64,000 nucleotides of DNA, from positions 310,001 to 374,000 of the forward strand of contig NC_014759.1 in NCBI RefSeq assembly GCF_000183425.1, in the 5' to 3' direction. The notes beneath the pieces are model-generated. The model had not been told where the DNA came from, searched no databases, and saw only the letters and a program-made list of their open reading frames with translations. Below are positions 53,029-62,064 of the stretch, piece after piece. Each line of letters opens with the position of its first letter. Positions within the stretch are counted from its first letter, which is position 1. The DNA comes from Marivirga tractuosa DSM 4126. Lineage in GTDB: Bacteria; Bacteroidota; Bacteroidia; Cytophagales; Cyclobacteriaceae. The position numbers and the translations under genes were made by a program.

Positions 53029-53616
53029 TTAAGATCGTATTTTAAGTCCATTAATAAAAACATCTGTTACATTTTCAGCTATTTCCTCTGGACTTAATTT
53101 ACCTTCAGGTTTATACCATGAAGGCATCCAATTGATGGAAGAAAGCAATGCTAAAACAGTAAATTTTGCATCCATCTTTTTAAAGACTCCTTCCTTATAG
53201 CCATCTATTAATATTTGTATAAACTTATTTTCGTAATTATTGCGCATAGACAAAAAGTCCTTTAAATAAGATTCACTTAAATGTCTCCATTCCGAAAAGA
53301 ACACTGCACTGGCTGCACTATCTTTTGTTAATACTATAACATGAGATATGACAGCCTTCTTTAATTTTTCGTCTGCACTTGATTTTTCAAGTTCAATTTT
53401 CTCTAATGACTCAAAAAAGTCATTCGCCATCTGAAAACAGATGGTTTGTAAAATTTCTTCCTTTGATTTAATATGAGAATATAAACTAGCCGCTTCAATT
53501 CCGATATAGCTTGCTAAATCACGCATACTAGTTGCCGCATAGCCTTGTTTTTGAAAAAGTTGAGTTGCTTTTTCTATTATTTGCTGTTTTCTATTAAGTT
53601 TATTCTTTGTAATCAT
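53029..53616 (-). CDS. TetR-family regulator, probably of the paa genes
   Basis: The 195-aa protein has an N-terminal TetR helix-turn-helix (IIEKATQLFQKQGYAATSMR, then LASYIGIEAASLYSHIKSKE, residues 13-60) and a C-terminal ligand-binding domain of the TetR_C_33/PaaR type (WRHLSESYLKDFLSMRNNYE). It is encoded just upstream of and in line with paaA. In several bacteria a TetR protein represses paa genes and responds to phenylacetyl-CoA; that role is inferred here from position and from the operator-like palindrome 18 bases upstream of the start. Confidence 0.85.
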   Translation of the reverse strand: MITKNKLNRKQQIIEKATQLFQKQGYAATSMRDLASYIGIEAASLYSHIKSKEEILQTICFQMANDFFESLEKIELEKSSADEKLKKAVISHVIVLTKDSAASAVFFSEWRHLSESYLKDFLSMRNNYENKFIQILIDGYKEGVFKKMDAKFTVLALLSSINWMPSWYKPEGKLSPEEIAENVTDVFINGLKIRS

Positions 53617-53633
53617 TTCTCAAATATAGTAAA

Positions 53634-53647
53634 CAAACGTTCGTTAG
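53634..53647. promoter_or_regulatory. PaaR/TetR-type operator palindrome
   Basis: CAAACGTTCGTTAG lies just upstream of the TetR gene. It fits the form CNAACGNNCGTTNG, which I recall as the consensus for the Thermus PaaR regulator, exactly. It is well placed for autoregulation. No second copy was seen before paaA. Confidence 0.6.
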
Positions 53648-53787
53648 GGAAATATAGTTCAAAGAAATTTTTAGACTATTTCTATTTTACGACTAATGAA
53701 ATAAATCTTGATTCAGTTTAACTTTAATAAAAAGTAAATCTTAATAAAGTGTTTTGTACTTAACCTGAAATTTCATTGATATAGAAA

Positions 53788-54699
53788 ATGCTCAATAAAA
53801 ATCTTTATAACACATTAATCTGTTTTATTCTTTGTTCAAATATTGTTTTAGCTCAAAATGTTGACACTGTTAAGTCGGTCAATAAAAAGAGACTAGGAAT
53901 TTCAGCAGGTTTAACGGCTGCTTCATATACCGCTGGAATTTTATATTTGTCAGAGGTGTGGTACAAAGATCATGAACGTGTCCCCATGCATTTTTATGAT
54001 GATAATGCAGGCTGGAAGCAAATGGATAAGGTTGCACATGCTTATATTTCCTATCACCAGAGTAGGGCTGGTTATGAAATGATGAAATGGAGTGGATTCA
54101 ATGAAAACACTTCTATTTTTCTTGGGGGAAGTTTAGGTTTTATCTTTCAACTGCCAATTGAAATATTTGATGGCCTTTATGAAGGCTATGGCTTTTCGTG
54201 GGGTGATGTTTATGCCAATACTGCTGGCACCTTACTTTTTATATCACAACAAAAATTAGCTGGTGATCAGCCGGTTAAATTGAAATTTTCATACTTTCCT
54301 ACTTCCTATTCAAAAATAAACCCGAGAATATTAGGCGAAAATGCTTTGGAAAGCTTATTTACAGACTACAATGCTCAAACCTACTGGCTAAGCTTTAATA
54401 TTAGTAGCATCATTCCTTCCTCTAATATTCCCAAGTGGTTAAATTTAGCTGTTGGCTACAGCGGAGGTGGAATGCTCTCTGAATTTGAGAATCCAACATG
54501 GATTAAAGGGGAGAGGGCACCAGAAATTAATCGATATCGCCAATTTTTCTTATCCCCTGATATAGATTATACAAATTTCAAAAGCAATAAGAAATTCTTG
54601 AATGGAATACTTGAAGCTTTGAATTTAACTAAATTACCTGCACCCGCTATTGAATTTAGTACCGAACATGGCTGGGTATTCCACTTTATCCATTTTTAG
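53788..54699 (+). CDS. DUF2279 family secreted/outer-membrane protein
   Basis: The 303-aa protein has a signal peptide (LICFILCSNIVLAQ). The DUF2279 core includes HFYDDNAGWKQMDKVAHAYI, SYHQSRAGYEMMKWSGF and GGSLGFIFQLPIEIFDGLYE followed by YGFSWGDVYANTAGT. DUF2279 proteins are widespread in Bacteroidota and have no proven role. The last 14 bases overlap, tail to tail, the end of the following minus-strand kinase gene. Confidence 0.85.
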   Translation: MLNKNLYNTLICFILCSNIVLAQNVDTVKSVNKKRLGISAGLTAASYTAGILYLSEVWYKDHERVPMHFYDDNAGWKQMDKVAHAYISYHQSRAGYEMMKWSGFNENTSIFLGGSLGFIFQLPIEIFDGLYEGYGFSWGDVYANTAGTLLFISQQKLAGDQPVKLKFSYFPTSYSKINPRILGENALESLFTDYNAQTYWLSFNISSIIPSSNIPKWLNLAVGYSGGGMLSEFENPTWIKGERAPEINRYRQFFLSPDIDYTNFKSNKKFLNGILEALNLTKLPAPAIEFSTEHGWVFHFIHF

Positions 54700-56047
54700 C
54701 AGTTTTCAAATTTTTGCTGATTGTAAAATAGAAAGTGCTTCCCTCTTCAGGTAATGAATCAACCCATATATTTCCACCATGTATTTCCACTATTTTTTTA
54801 CAGTTGGCTAAGCCCAGACCAGTACCCGGAAACCTGTTCTTATGTAATCTGTGAAAAATCGTAAATATTTTTTCTTGGTGTTTGGGATCAATTCCTATTC
54901 CATTGTCTGAGACTAAAAATTCCCAATGCTCATCCTTTTCTTTGGCATTGATTTTTACCTCTATATTTTCCTCTTCTCTTTTGAATTTTATTGCATTTGC
55001 AATTAGGTTCTGAAGCAATTGCTTAAATTCTATTTCATATCCTACTATTTTAGGAAGGTTTTTATGTTCTATTTCAGCTCCATTTTCCTGAATCAATTGG
55101 CTGAGGTCCTTTTCTAATTCTTTTACTATTTCTTTTACTGAAAATTCAGATTTTTCTTTTCCTTTGCCTATTTGAGAGTATTCCAGAAGAGAATCTAATA
55201 GAAGAGCCATTCTCTCAGAGGCGGTCTGAATATGGGTCAAAAATTCTTGTCCCTTTTCAGGAATGGATTCCTTGTATTTACTGATCGTTAAATGCGCAAA
55301 CGCTTGCATAGAACGCAAAGGTTCCTTTAAATCATGCGAAATTGTGTGAGCAAATTGATTGAGTTCTTCGTTTTTATCTTTTAAGACCTTTTGAGCATCA
55401 ATCATTTTTTGGTTGTCCTGATTAATGGTTTCATTGAGCTGTCTCTGTTGTATAATTATTTTTTCCAGCTTTTTAAATATTATATCAAAGCAGGCAACAA
55501 TTATAATGCTGAGAAAAATTAGGTTCACTACTATTCCAAACCAAGTGGTTGTATCTTGATTATTGGTAATGGGTATTTGTAACCATTGATATTCTATATT
55601 AAGACCTAGAAGAACTAATATAAATGAATTAATTAGAATTAATTTATAAGCTATTTTGCCGGAATAGATTAGACACGTAACTATAGTGACAGTAAATAAA
55701 TACATTAGACCAGGCCCTTCTAGTTTTAAATTATACAGTAATGCCCATGAAATAATGAATAGGTTTGCAATCAGAATCAATTTTCTTGTTTCAATTTTAA
55801 TAGGTTTTACAAATCCTAGCACCACTAAAACTAGCAAAGTGAGGATATTCAAGAGTAAAAGATTATAAAAGCCTGTTCGATAGGAGGCAATTATCCCTGG
55901 GATTATAGCAATCGGAGAAAATGCTAAAGTGTAAAGTATTATATGGTAAAATAACTGATTTCGATAGTAGGATAAATTCTGGATTGTGCTTTCTTGACCC
56001 AGAATTGTTCTTGCTATTCTAATTTTATACTCCCCCCAGTATTTCAT
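54686..56047 (-). CDS. Membrane sensor histidine kinase
   Basis: The 453-aa protein has about six membrane helices in the first 195 residues and no separate sensor domain. A short coiled linker follows, then HisKA with FAHTISHDLKEPLRSMQAFA (His238) and an ATPase domain with LLQNLIANAIKFKRE, DNGIGID and FPGTGLGLANCKKIVEIHGG. All catalytic boxes are present. No response regulator gene is adjacent, so it is an orphan kinase. It overlaps the DUF2279 gene at their 3' ends. Confidence 0.9.
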   Translation of the reverse strand: MKYWGEYKIRIARTILGQESTIQNLSYYRNQLFYHIILYTLAFSPIAIIPGIIASYRTGFYNLLLLNILTLLVLVVLGFVKPIKIETRKLILIANLFIISWALLYNLKLEGPGLMYLFTVTIVTCLIYSGKIAYKLILINSFILVLLGLNIEYQWLQIPITNNQDTTTWFGIVVNLIFLSIIIVACFDIIFKKLEKIIIQQRQLNETINQDNQKMIDAQKVLKDKNEELNQFAHTISHDLKEPLRSMQAFAHLTISKYKESIPEKGQEFLTHIQTASERMALLLDSLLEYSQIGKGKEKSEFSVKEIVKELEKDLSQLIQENGAEIEHKNLPKIVGYEIEFKQLLQNLIANAIKFKREEENIEVKINAKEKDEHWEFLVSDNGIGIDPKHQEKIFTIFHRLHKNRFPGTGLGLANCKKIVEIHGGNIWVDSLPEEGSTFYFTISKNLKTAKNG

Positions 56048-56358
56048 CAGAAAAATTTAAAAAATTATATAAATTATTGTAGTAAGGTAATTCAATATAT
56101 TAACTTATTGAAGTTAGATTAAAGCTAAAACTGTAAATGTAAGGTATGATATTCATATTAATAAAAATCTAATGAATTTAAATTCAGTTATTTTCCTTTT
56201 AATGCCTAAATCTTTGCCAATTTATCCTGAACGTAATTCTTTGTTAGAATATAATAATAATTTTCTCGTCATTTTATCTAAATAAATCTTTATAATTACC
56301 CTAGTTTTTAATACATTTTTAATTAATTGAGTAAACAGCATTTTTAATTATATTATTT
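56048..56358. other. Divergent promoter region without a recognised gene
   Basis: The stretch is very AT-rich, between the leftward kinase and the rightward outer-membrane protein gene. It should hold both promoters. No RNA or repeat was recognised. Confidence 0.45.
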
Positions 56359-57312
56359 ATGCCAATAAATCCGAAGACGATAATCATTATTACTCTACTC
56401 ATACTTCCTTATTTGGGTTTTGGACAAGGTTGCAGTGATGCGGGGTTTTGTACAATGGGCGCTATGAAACCAGCTCAAGATTTCAATAAAAAAGTACCTG
56501 TTCAATTGCGTTCTATCGGTTTGACATTATATGAGGGTCAAAGTAATACTTCACCAATTATCCGTGCTGGAATAATTGACTTTGGATTGTTAATAGCTGG
56601 GCAGTATGATTTTCAAGTGAAGGTTCCCTATATGAGGATAGATGGTAATTTTGGTACTACCTCGGGCTTGGGAGATATTTCTTTGAGTTTGACTAAAAGC
56701 CTTCATGCAACTCCAGAATATACTATAATGGCGACCTTAGGCACCAAAATACCTACCAATAGATCAAACTTGCAAGCTGCAGATAGACAAGCTGTTTTGC
56801 CAATGTATTATCAGACGTCCTTAGGTACTTTTGATTTTATAGCTGGCGGTACTTTTCTAAATAAGGAATGGATGATCTCTGCTGGCTATCAACAACCTCT
56901 TGTTCATATTAATGAGAATACTTTTGAACCCACTGAGGCTAAGTGGTCTTGGTATGAAGGAGGAATGGAATATGTTAGAAAACATGATGGAAGCCGAATG
57001 TTGAAAAGAGGTGCTGATGTCATGATGCGATTTGAAAGGAATTTTAGAATGTCAAGACTAAATCTAAACATTGGATTACTCCCTATCTATCGAATCACTA
57101 GAGATCAAGTTTTGAATGATAATGATGAATATGTGAAATTAGATGGCACGAGAGGTTTAGCATTATCTGCATTGGCCGGACTAAATTATAAATTCAATGT
57201 ATTTTCAAGTATTCAGTTAATCTATGGTCATAAAATAACGGACAGAGCTGTAAACCCAGATGGTTTAACCAGAAAACATGTTATTAATTTAAGCTATAAC
57301 TATAATTTTTAA
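56359..57312 (+). CDS. Outer-membrane beta-barrel protein with CSDAGFC motif
   Basis: The 317-aa protein has a signal peptide (IIIITLLILPYLGFGQ) followed at once by GCSDAGFCTMGAMKP, a motif seen in a group of Bacteroidota outer-membrane proteins. The rest is alternating amphipathic beta strands (IRAGIIDFGLLIAGQYDFQV, TIMATLGTKIPTNRS) ending in INLSYNYNF, whose terminal Phe suits an outer-membrane barrel. The substrate is unknown. The TPR-CHAT gene starts two bases after the stop, so the two are co-expressed. Confidence 0.75.
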   Translation: MPINPKTIIIITLLILPYLGFGQGCSDAGFCTMGAMKPAQDFNKKVPVQLRSIGLTLYEGQSNTSPIIRAGIIDFGLLIAGQYDFQVKVPYMRIDGNFGTTSGLGDISLSLTKSLHATPEYTIMATLGTKIPTNRSNLQAADRQAVLPMYYQTSLGTFDFIAGGTFLNKEWMISAGYQQPLVHINENTFEPTEAKWSWYEGGMEYVRKHDGSRMLKRGADVMMRFERNFRMSRLNLNIGLLPIYRITRDQVLNDNDEYVKLDGTRGLALSALAGLNYKFNVFSSIQLIYGHKITDRAVNPDGLTRKHVINLSYNYNF

Positions 57313-57314
57313 TA

Positions 57315-59870
57315 ATGTTTAAGCATCCTATATTTTTTCTTCTATTTCTTATTTCAATTAATTCTAATGGTCAGTTACTTTCTGAAGACTACCACAGGAC
57401 TATAGAAGAGTCCAGAAGTCAAAACATCGATCAACTGATCCAAAGAGTCAAGGATTTAGCGCCTACTTTAGAGAACAAAGCATTGATTGCGGAACTCAAT
57501 TTCTTAAAAGGCAGAAATGACTTGGCAAAGGAGATATTAGAACAATTGCTTGATAAGGGAAGTGATTCGATCGCTGAAAAATCCGAGTTATATGCGCGTA
57601 ATCTAAAGAACTATGGCTTATTGTTATGGAATTCAGGAAAGACGGATCAAGCCCTAGAATATTTGCATCAATCACTATATTATTACGAACAAGTTGAAGA
57701 TGTTGGCATGGAAAATACGGCTGATGTCTTGAATAATATTGGATTGGTTTATGCCCAGACTGAGGCTAAAAAAGCTATAAGAAACTATGAAAAAGCTTTA
57801 GAAATATATGAAACAAATGCTACGAAATATCTTGATAAGATAATTCAAATTTCAATTAATATTAGTTTGGTAGAAGTTAATCAAGGGAATTATGTGAATG
57901 CTTTAAGGCTATTGAATCAGGCTCTTGGTAAATGGGAAGAAGATCATCAAGAAGGATTGCCTACGGAAGCTTTTATTAAAGCTAATATTGGCGCTATCTA
58001 CCTTCAAACAGATCAACTAATTTTGGCTGAGGATTATTTTAATGAGGCCAAGGAAATTTATCAACAGAATTATGGTACCCGGCATTCGGAATTGGCAAAT
58101 GTGTTTGCGCAATTATCTGAATTAAAGCTTAAGCAAAAAGAATATGAAGAATCTCTGTCATTTATTCAAAGAGCTTTAAAAGCTAATAGTTTTAGTTTTG
58201 AAAAACTTCAATTTTCAGCTAACCCTAAAGCTGATGACGTCAATAACCTAAATTTACAGGTAGTATTGTTGTTAAGAAAAGCCAATATATTAGAAAGCTT
58301 TTATTTCGGATATTCACTTAAGAAGAGCCACTTGAGTTATGCATTAGATGCAATAGATTTAGCAGATGAATTACTAGCCATTATGCGAGCTGGAACCAGT
58401 AATAAAAAAGATCTATTGGATTTAAGCATTCTGTCAGCAGAATTATTTGAAGATGGACAGCGAATTGCATTGCAACTCGATGATGTAACCTTAATAGGAG
58501 ATGAGTATTTACATAAGGCTTTTTCTTATTCAGAGAAGTCAAAATCCGCAATGCTTTTTAATGCAGTGGTAGAAGCAGAAGCAAAAAGTTTTGCTAGAAT
58601 TCCAAGTGAATTATTGGACAAGGAGAAGTCACTGACCAGTAAAATGGCTTATCTGAATAATCAAATTTCACTGAAATCTGATCCTTTGCAATTAAATTAT
58701 TTAAGGGATCGCTATTTCCAGGTAAAAAGTGAATATCAAAAATTCATAGATGATTTAGAAGAAGTATATCCCGATTATTTTGAATTGAAGCATCAAAGTA
58801 AGGAAGTAAAGATTAAAAATATTCAAGCCGAACTAAGTCCTGCTGAGGCAATATTTGAATATTCCATGGCACCTAAAACAAATGAAATATATTTATATAT
58901 AATCACTAAGGAAGATTTTACTTTTAGGAGAATATATTTTAGAGATGAGATTATTAAATACATAAAAGCTTACCGAAATACCATGGTCTACAATCTTGAG
59001 GGCAGTTTTAAACAGATATCACACAGTCTCTTTGAATATTTATTTCCTAAAGGAATTGATGACAAAATAAAGAAATTAGTTATTGTTCCTGATGGCGAAT
59101 TGTCGACTATTCCCTTTGATGCATTAGTTCAAAATGAAAACAGTAGTGGTTTGGCATTTTATGAATTGAACTATCTAATTAAAGGTTATGAAATCAATTA
59201 TGCTTACTCTGCAAATTTGCATCAAAGAGATTTAGATAAAGAGTATACAAAAAGTAGTCTTTTGGTATCACCCATTGAATTTGGTAAAGGAATAGCTTCA
59301 TTACCAGCTTCAGAAGCAGAAGCAGAACATTTTACAAATTGGTGCAAGGAACAGGAATTCATTGTGAATTCAATGGTAAAGGAGTCCGCTACAGAAGAAA
59401 ATTTCAAAAAGTCAGATTTAGAAAATTATCGTTTTATTCATTTAGCAACTCATGGCACCGTCAATATGGAGGCTCCAGATCTATCAGGAGTGTATTTTAA
59501 ACCTTCTGTGAATGATGACCAGAATGAAGATGGGATTTTATATGTAGGTGAAATTTACGGTTTAAGCATTAATGCTGAATTGGTGGTGTTATCAGCCTGT
59601 GAAACAGGTTTAGGTAAAATTAATAGGGGGGAAGGTGTAATGGGCTTAGGGCAAGCCTTTGCGTATTCTGGAGCAGACAATCTGATTTTATCATTATGGA
59701 AAGTAGCTGATCAGTCTACTTCCTTGCTAATGAAATCTTTTTATGATAATAACTTAAAAACAGAGGAAGACTCTTTTGCCAGTTCACTAAGAAAAGCAAA
59801 GCTGGATTTGATCAATTCTGATTATAGTGCTCCTTACTATTGGGCACCATTCATTTTATGGGGAAAATAA
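57315..59870 (+). CDS. Secreted TPR-CHAT caspase-like protein
   Basis: The 851-aa protein has a signal peptide (MFKHPIFFLLFLISINSNG). An array of TPR units covers about residues 60-330 (e.g. LLLWNSGKTDQALEYLHQSL, ADVLNNIGLVYAQTEAKKAI). A C-terminal CHAT domain (~520-851) has the catalytic dyad His713 in IHLATHGTVN and Cys762 in VVLSACETGLG, followed by GEGVMGLGQAFAYSGADN and the LSLWKVADQST strand. CHAT domains are caspase-family peptidases; with a TPR region for target binding and an export signal, it probably acts in the envelope. It is cotranscribed with the beta-barrel gene. The target is unknown. Confidence 0.88.
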   Translation: MFKHPIFFLLFLISINSNGQLLSEDYHRTIEESRSQNIDQLIQRVKDLAPTLENKALIAELNFLKGRNDLAKEILEQLLDKGSDSIAEKSELYARNLKNYGLLLWNSGKTDQALEYLHQSLYYYEQVEDVGMENTADVLNNIGLVYAQTEAKKAIRNYEKALEIYETNATKYLDKIIQISINISLVEVNQGNYVNALRLLNQALGKWEEDHQEGLPTEAFIKANIGAIYLQTDQLILAEDYFNEAKEIYQQNYGTRHSELANVFAQLSELKLKQKEYEESLSFIQRALKANSFSFEKLQFSANPKADDVNNLNLQVVLLLRKANILESFYFGYSLKKSHLSYALDAIDLADELLAIMRAGTSNKKDLLDLSILSAELFEDGQRIALQLDDVTLIGDEYLHKAFSYSEKSKSAMLFNAVVEAEAKSFARIPSELLDKEKSLTSKMAYLNNQISLKSDPLQLNYLRDRYFQVKSEYQKFIDDLEEVYPDYFELKHQSKEVKIKNIQAELSPAEAIFEYSMAPKTNEIYLYIITKEDFTFRRIYFRDEIIKYIKAYRNTMVYNLEGSFKQISHSLFEYLFPKGIDDKIKKLVIVPDGELSTIPFDALVQNENSSGLAFYELNYLIKGYEINYAYSANLHQRDLDKEYTKSSLLVSPIEFGKGIASLPASEAEAEHFTNWCKEQEFIVNSMVKESATEENFKKSDLENYRFIHLATHGTVNMEAPDLSGVYFKPSVNDDQNEDGILYVGEIYGLSINAELVVLSACETGLGKINRGEGVMGLGQAFAYSGADNLILSLWKVADQSTSLLMKSFYDNNLKTEEDSFASSLRKAKLDLINSDYSAPYYWAPFILWGK

Positions 59871-59881
59871 AAGAGCATAAA

Positions 59882-59911
59882 AAAGCCTCTTGTATTGCTA
59901 CAAAAGGCTTT
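59882..59911. terminator. Bidirectional terminator between the CHAT gene and rplI
   Basis: AAAGCCT (59882-59888) pairs with AGGCTTT (59905-59911), and inner bases add a TTGTA/TACAA stem. T-rich sequence follows on the plus side and A-rich sequence precedes it, so it can serve both converging genes. Confidence 0.65.
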
Positions 59912-59934
59912 CATTTTTTCTGAGGAAAATCTAT

Positions 59935-60378
59935 TTAATCGGCTTCTACAACCAGTGAAATTTCTTTCTTCACCTCTTTATGTAAGTCGATATTTGCTTT
60001 ATATTCTCCTAATTGCTTAATATCACCTGAAATAGCGATTTTCTTTCTATCGATATCAAAACCTTTTTCTTTCAAAGCATCAGCAATTTGAACAGTAGTT
60101 ACTGCACCAAATATTTTACCGCTTTCACCAGCTTTAGTTTTAATATGCAAAGTTAAATCACCAATTTTATTAGCTAATTCTTCAGCATCATTCTTCAATT
60201 TAGCTGCTTTATGGGCAGCTTGACGAATGTTTTCAGCAATTTTTTTTGCGTTTGAGTTATTGGCAATTATTGCAAATCCTTGTGGGATAAGATAATTTCT
60301 ACCATATCCGGGCTTAACATTTACTGTATCATTTTTATAGCCCAAACCATTTATATCTTGTGTTAAGATTACTTCCAT
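59935..60378 (-). CDS. rplI: 50S ribosomal protein L9
   Basis: The 147-aa protein matches L9 throughout: MEVILTQDINGLGYKNDTVN, VKPGYGRNYLIPQGFA, and the C-terminal SGKIFGAVTTVQIADALKEK. L9 links the 23S rRNA L1 region to the A-site side of the large subunit. It is the last gene of the rpsF-rpsR-rplI operon, 23 bases after rpsR. Confidence 0.97.
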   Translation of the reverse strand: MEVILTQDINGLGYKNDTVNVKPGYGRNYLIPQGFAIIANNSNAKKIAENIRQAAHKAAKLKNDAEELANKIGDLTLHIKTKAGESGKIFGAVTTVQIADALKEKGFDIDRKKIAISGDIKQLGEYKANIDLHKEVKKEISLVVEAD

Positions 60379-60401
60379 TTTTATAAATATTTTTGGGTTA
60401 A

Positions 60402-60659
60402 TTATTTTAATGAATCAGTAACATAAGGTAATAAAGCAATGTGTCTTGCTCTTTTTACAGCTTGCGCCACTTTTTTCTGATATTTCGCACTAGTACCTGT
60501 AATTCTGCTTGGCAATAATTTACCTTGCTCATTTACAAACTTCAATAAGAAGTTAGGATCTTTGTAATCAATATATTTGATACCGTATCTTTTGAATCGG
60601 CAATATTTCTTTTGATTATCCTGCTTTTTCTGGTTAATTGGCTCGTTATGAAGTGTCAT
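60402..60659 (-). CDS. rpsR: 30S ribosomal protein S18
   Basis: The 85-aa protein has the S18 core [40 protein letters not shown] and [15 protein letters not shown]. It binds S6 and the 16S central domain. The start codon overlaps the rpsF stop by four bases, so translation is coupled. The N-terminal tail is slightly longer than in E. coli. Confidence 0.97.
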   Translation of the reverse strand: MTLHNEPINQKKQDNQKKYCRFKRYGIKYIDYKDPNFLLKFVNEQGKLLPSRITGTSAKYQKKVAQAVKRARHIALLPYVTDSLK

Positions 60660-61027
60660 TTCGCTACCTCCTCTTTTTGTTCTTTAGGTTTATTAAATGC
60701 GCCTTTTCTGCGTCTTTCTCCGTATTCTATAGCATGCTTGTCTAAAGCTACTGTTAAGAATCTCATGATTTTCTCGTCTCTTCTATACTCCAACTCCAGT
60801 GCAGCAACAACTTCAGGTGTTGCCTTAAATTCAATTAGGTTGTAGAAACCAGTGCTTTTATGCTGAATAGGGTAAGCTAATTTTTTTAAGCCCCACTGTT
60901 CAACATTGATGATTTCAGCCTTTTTGTCCTCTAAGACTTTTCTGAACTTGTCGACAGCATCCTTCATCTGAGCATCAGATAAAACGGGAGTAAGTATGAA
61001 TACCGTCTCGTAATTTTTCAATTGCAT
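60656..61027 (-). CDS. rpsF: 30S ribosomal protein S6
   Basis: The 123-aa protein begins [20 protein letters not shown] and has the S6 fold pattern [20 protein letters not shown] and [20 protein letters not shown]. The C-terminal tail is Lys/Glu-rich and variable. It is the first gene of the ribosomal operon. S6 and S18 form a heterodimer before joining the 30S subunit. Confidence 0.97.
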   Translation of the reverse strand: MQLKNYETVFILTPVLSDAQMKDAVDKFRKVLEDKKAEIINVEQWGLKKLAYPIQHKSTGFYNLIEFKATPEVVAALELEYRRDEKIMRFLTVALDKHAIEYGERRRKGAFNKPKEQKEEVAK

Positions 61028-61171
61028 TGTATAATTGTTTAAATTTGAAGCGCAAAAATAGTGATTTAGTTCTTATTCAGCAAAACATAAGTGAAAGTTT
61101 CTTTATAAATTTCCTTTTTCATTGCAACCTTTCCCCACATTTGGATGTCTTATGACTGATTATTAAAAAAT

Positions 61172-61612
61172 ATGAAGTACTTTTTATCTATTCTATTTGT
61201 TTCGTTTTTAGCTTTCAGTTGCATGGATTTGGATGATACAAGCCAAGATTTGTGCATACCAGTTATATGTGGAAATACTCAAAATGATAAAGTAAATTTT
61301 ACTGTCTATAATGATAGTGGTATCGACTTTGATTCTTTTTATTTCGATATAAGTGGTGAGTCTGACTCTACGGGCTTTTTACCATTACAACAATACACCT
61401 GTTGGTATAATTTTGACACTTTAAATACGACATATTTTGTTGCTTCTGGCATTTCTGAAGATGAGTCTTTTCATTCAGATACTTTATGGTTGAATTCTAG
61501 TAATGAAACTTATACTAGCGGGATCTACGTACTGGAGGTTTTACGTTCAGATGATGATAAATTGACTTTTGATTTCAAAGAGGAATTTGAGGGTGATTGC
61601 AAAGGCATTTAA
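61172..61612 (+). CDS. Small lipoprotein of unknown function
   Basis: The 146-aa protein has a lipoprotein signal (YFLSILFVSFLAFSC) with Cys at about residue 17. The mature domain is beta-rich (KVNFTVYNDSGIDFDSFYFD, WYNFDTLNTTYFVASGISED) and acidic, ending FEGDCKGI. No family was recognised. It is divergent from rpsF, with about 145 bases between the starts. Confidence 0.7.
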   Translation: MKYFLSILFVSFLAFSCMDLDDTSQDLCIPVICGNTQNDKVNFTVYNDSGIDFDSFYFDISGESDSTGFLPLQQYTCWYNFDTLNTTYFVASGISEDESFHSDTLWLNSSNETYTSGIYVLEVLRSDDDKLTFDFKEEFEGDCKGI

Positions 61613-61661
61613 ATAAGATGATAGTTTTGTAACTATATATGAAAATGCGTGTTTTCTTTAT

Positions 61662-61964
61662 ATGCTAAGGAAATTAATCCTTCTTTTGTTATCAATTCTG
61701 ATTGTATCGGTTCTGTTGGTTCCCTCGCAATCCGATTATTTCCAACGTCTGGAATATGACTTTAGAGCAATTCACCAATCTAATGCGTTGAATAGAGAAC
61801 TTCTTGAGGAGTTGGGCGATTATACATACCGAAATCGATTGCTATTTAGTGAGTTTGAATATAGTTTCGGTAACATATCAGTTTCTTATTACGGCTTTTT
61901 GAATATTATAATGTTTGAAGATCCAATAAACAGAGAAGTCAAAAGCCCCCAAATTACTGTATAA
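61662..61964 (+). CDS. Small membrane-anchored protein of unknown function
   Basis: The 100-aa protein has an N-terminal hydrophobic helix (LILLLLSILIVSVLLVP) and a short charged domain with RLEYDFRAIHQSNALNRELL. No family was recognised. It lies 49 bases after the small lipoprotein gene and 100 before the GAF-PAS gene. Confidence 0.6.
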   Translation: MLRKLILLLLSILIVSVLLVPSQSDYFQRLEYDFRAIHQSNALNRELLEELGDYTYRNRLLFSEFEYSFGNISVSYYGFLNIIMFEDPINREVKSPQITV

Positions 61965-62064
61965 TTCAACTATTTGTTACACCGACTTTTTGCTGGAAAG
62001 ATATTTTATCTATTTTTAAGATTGACTTCTGTGATGACTGTTAATATAAACCATAAAATTCTCT

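Noticed and set aside
59935..61027. Recent transfer of the ribosomal genes
   Set aside because: The order rpsF-rpsR-rplI, gene lengths and spacing are standard for bacteria, so this is core chromosome.
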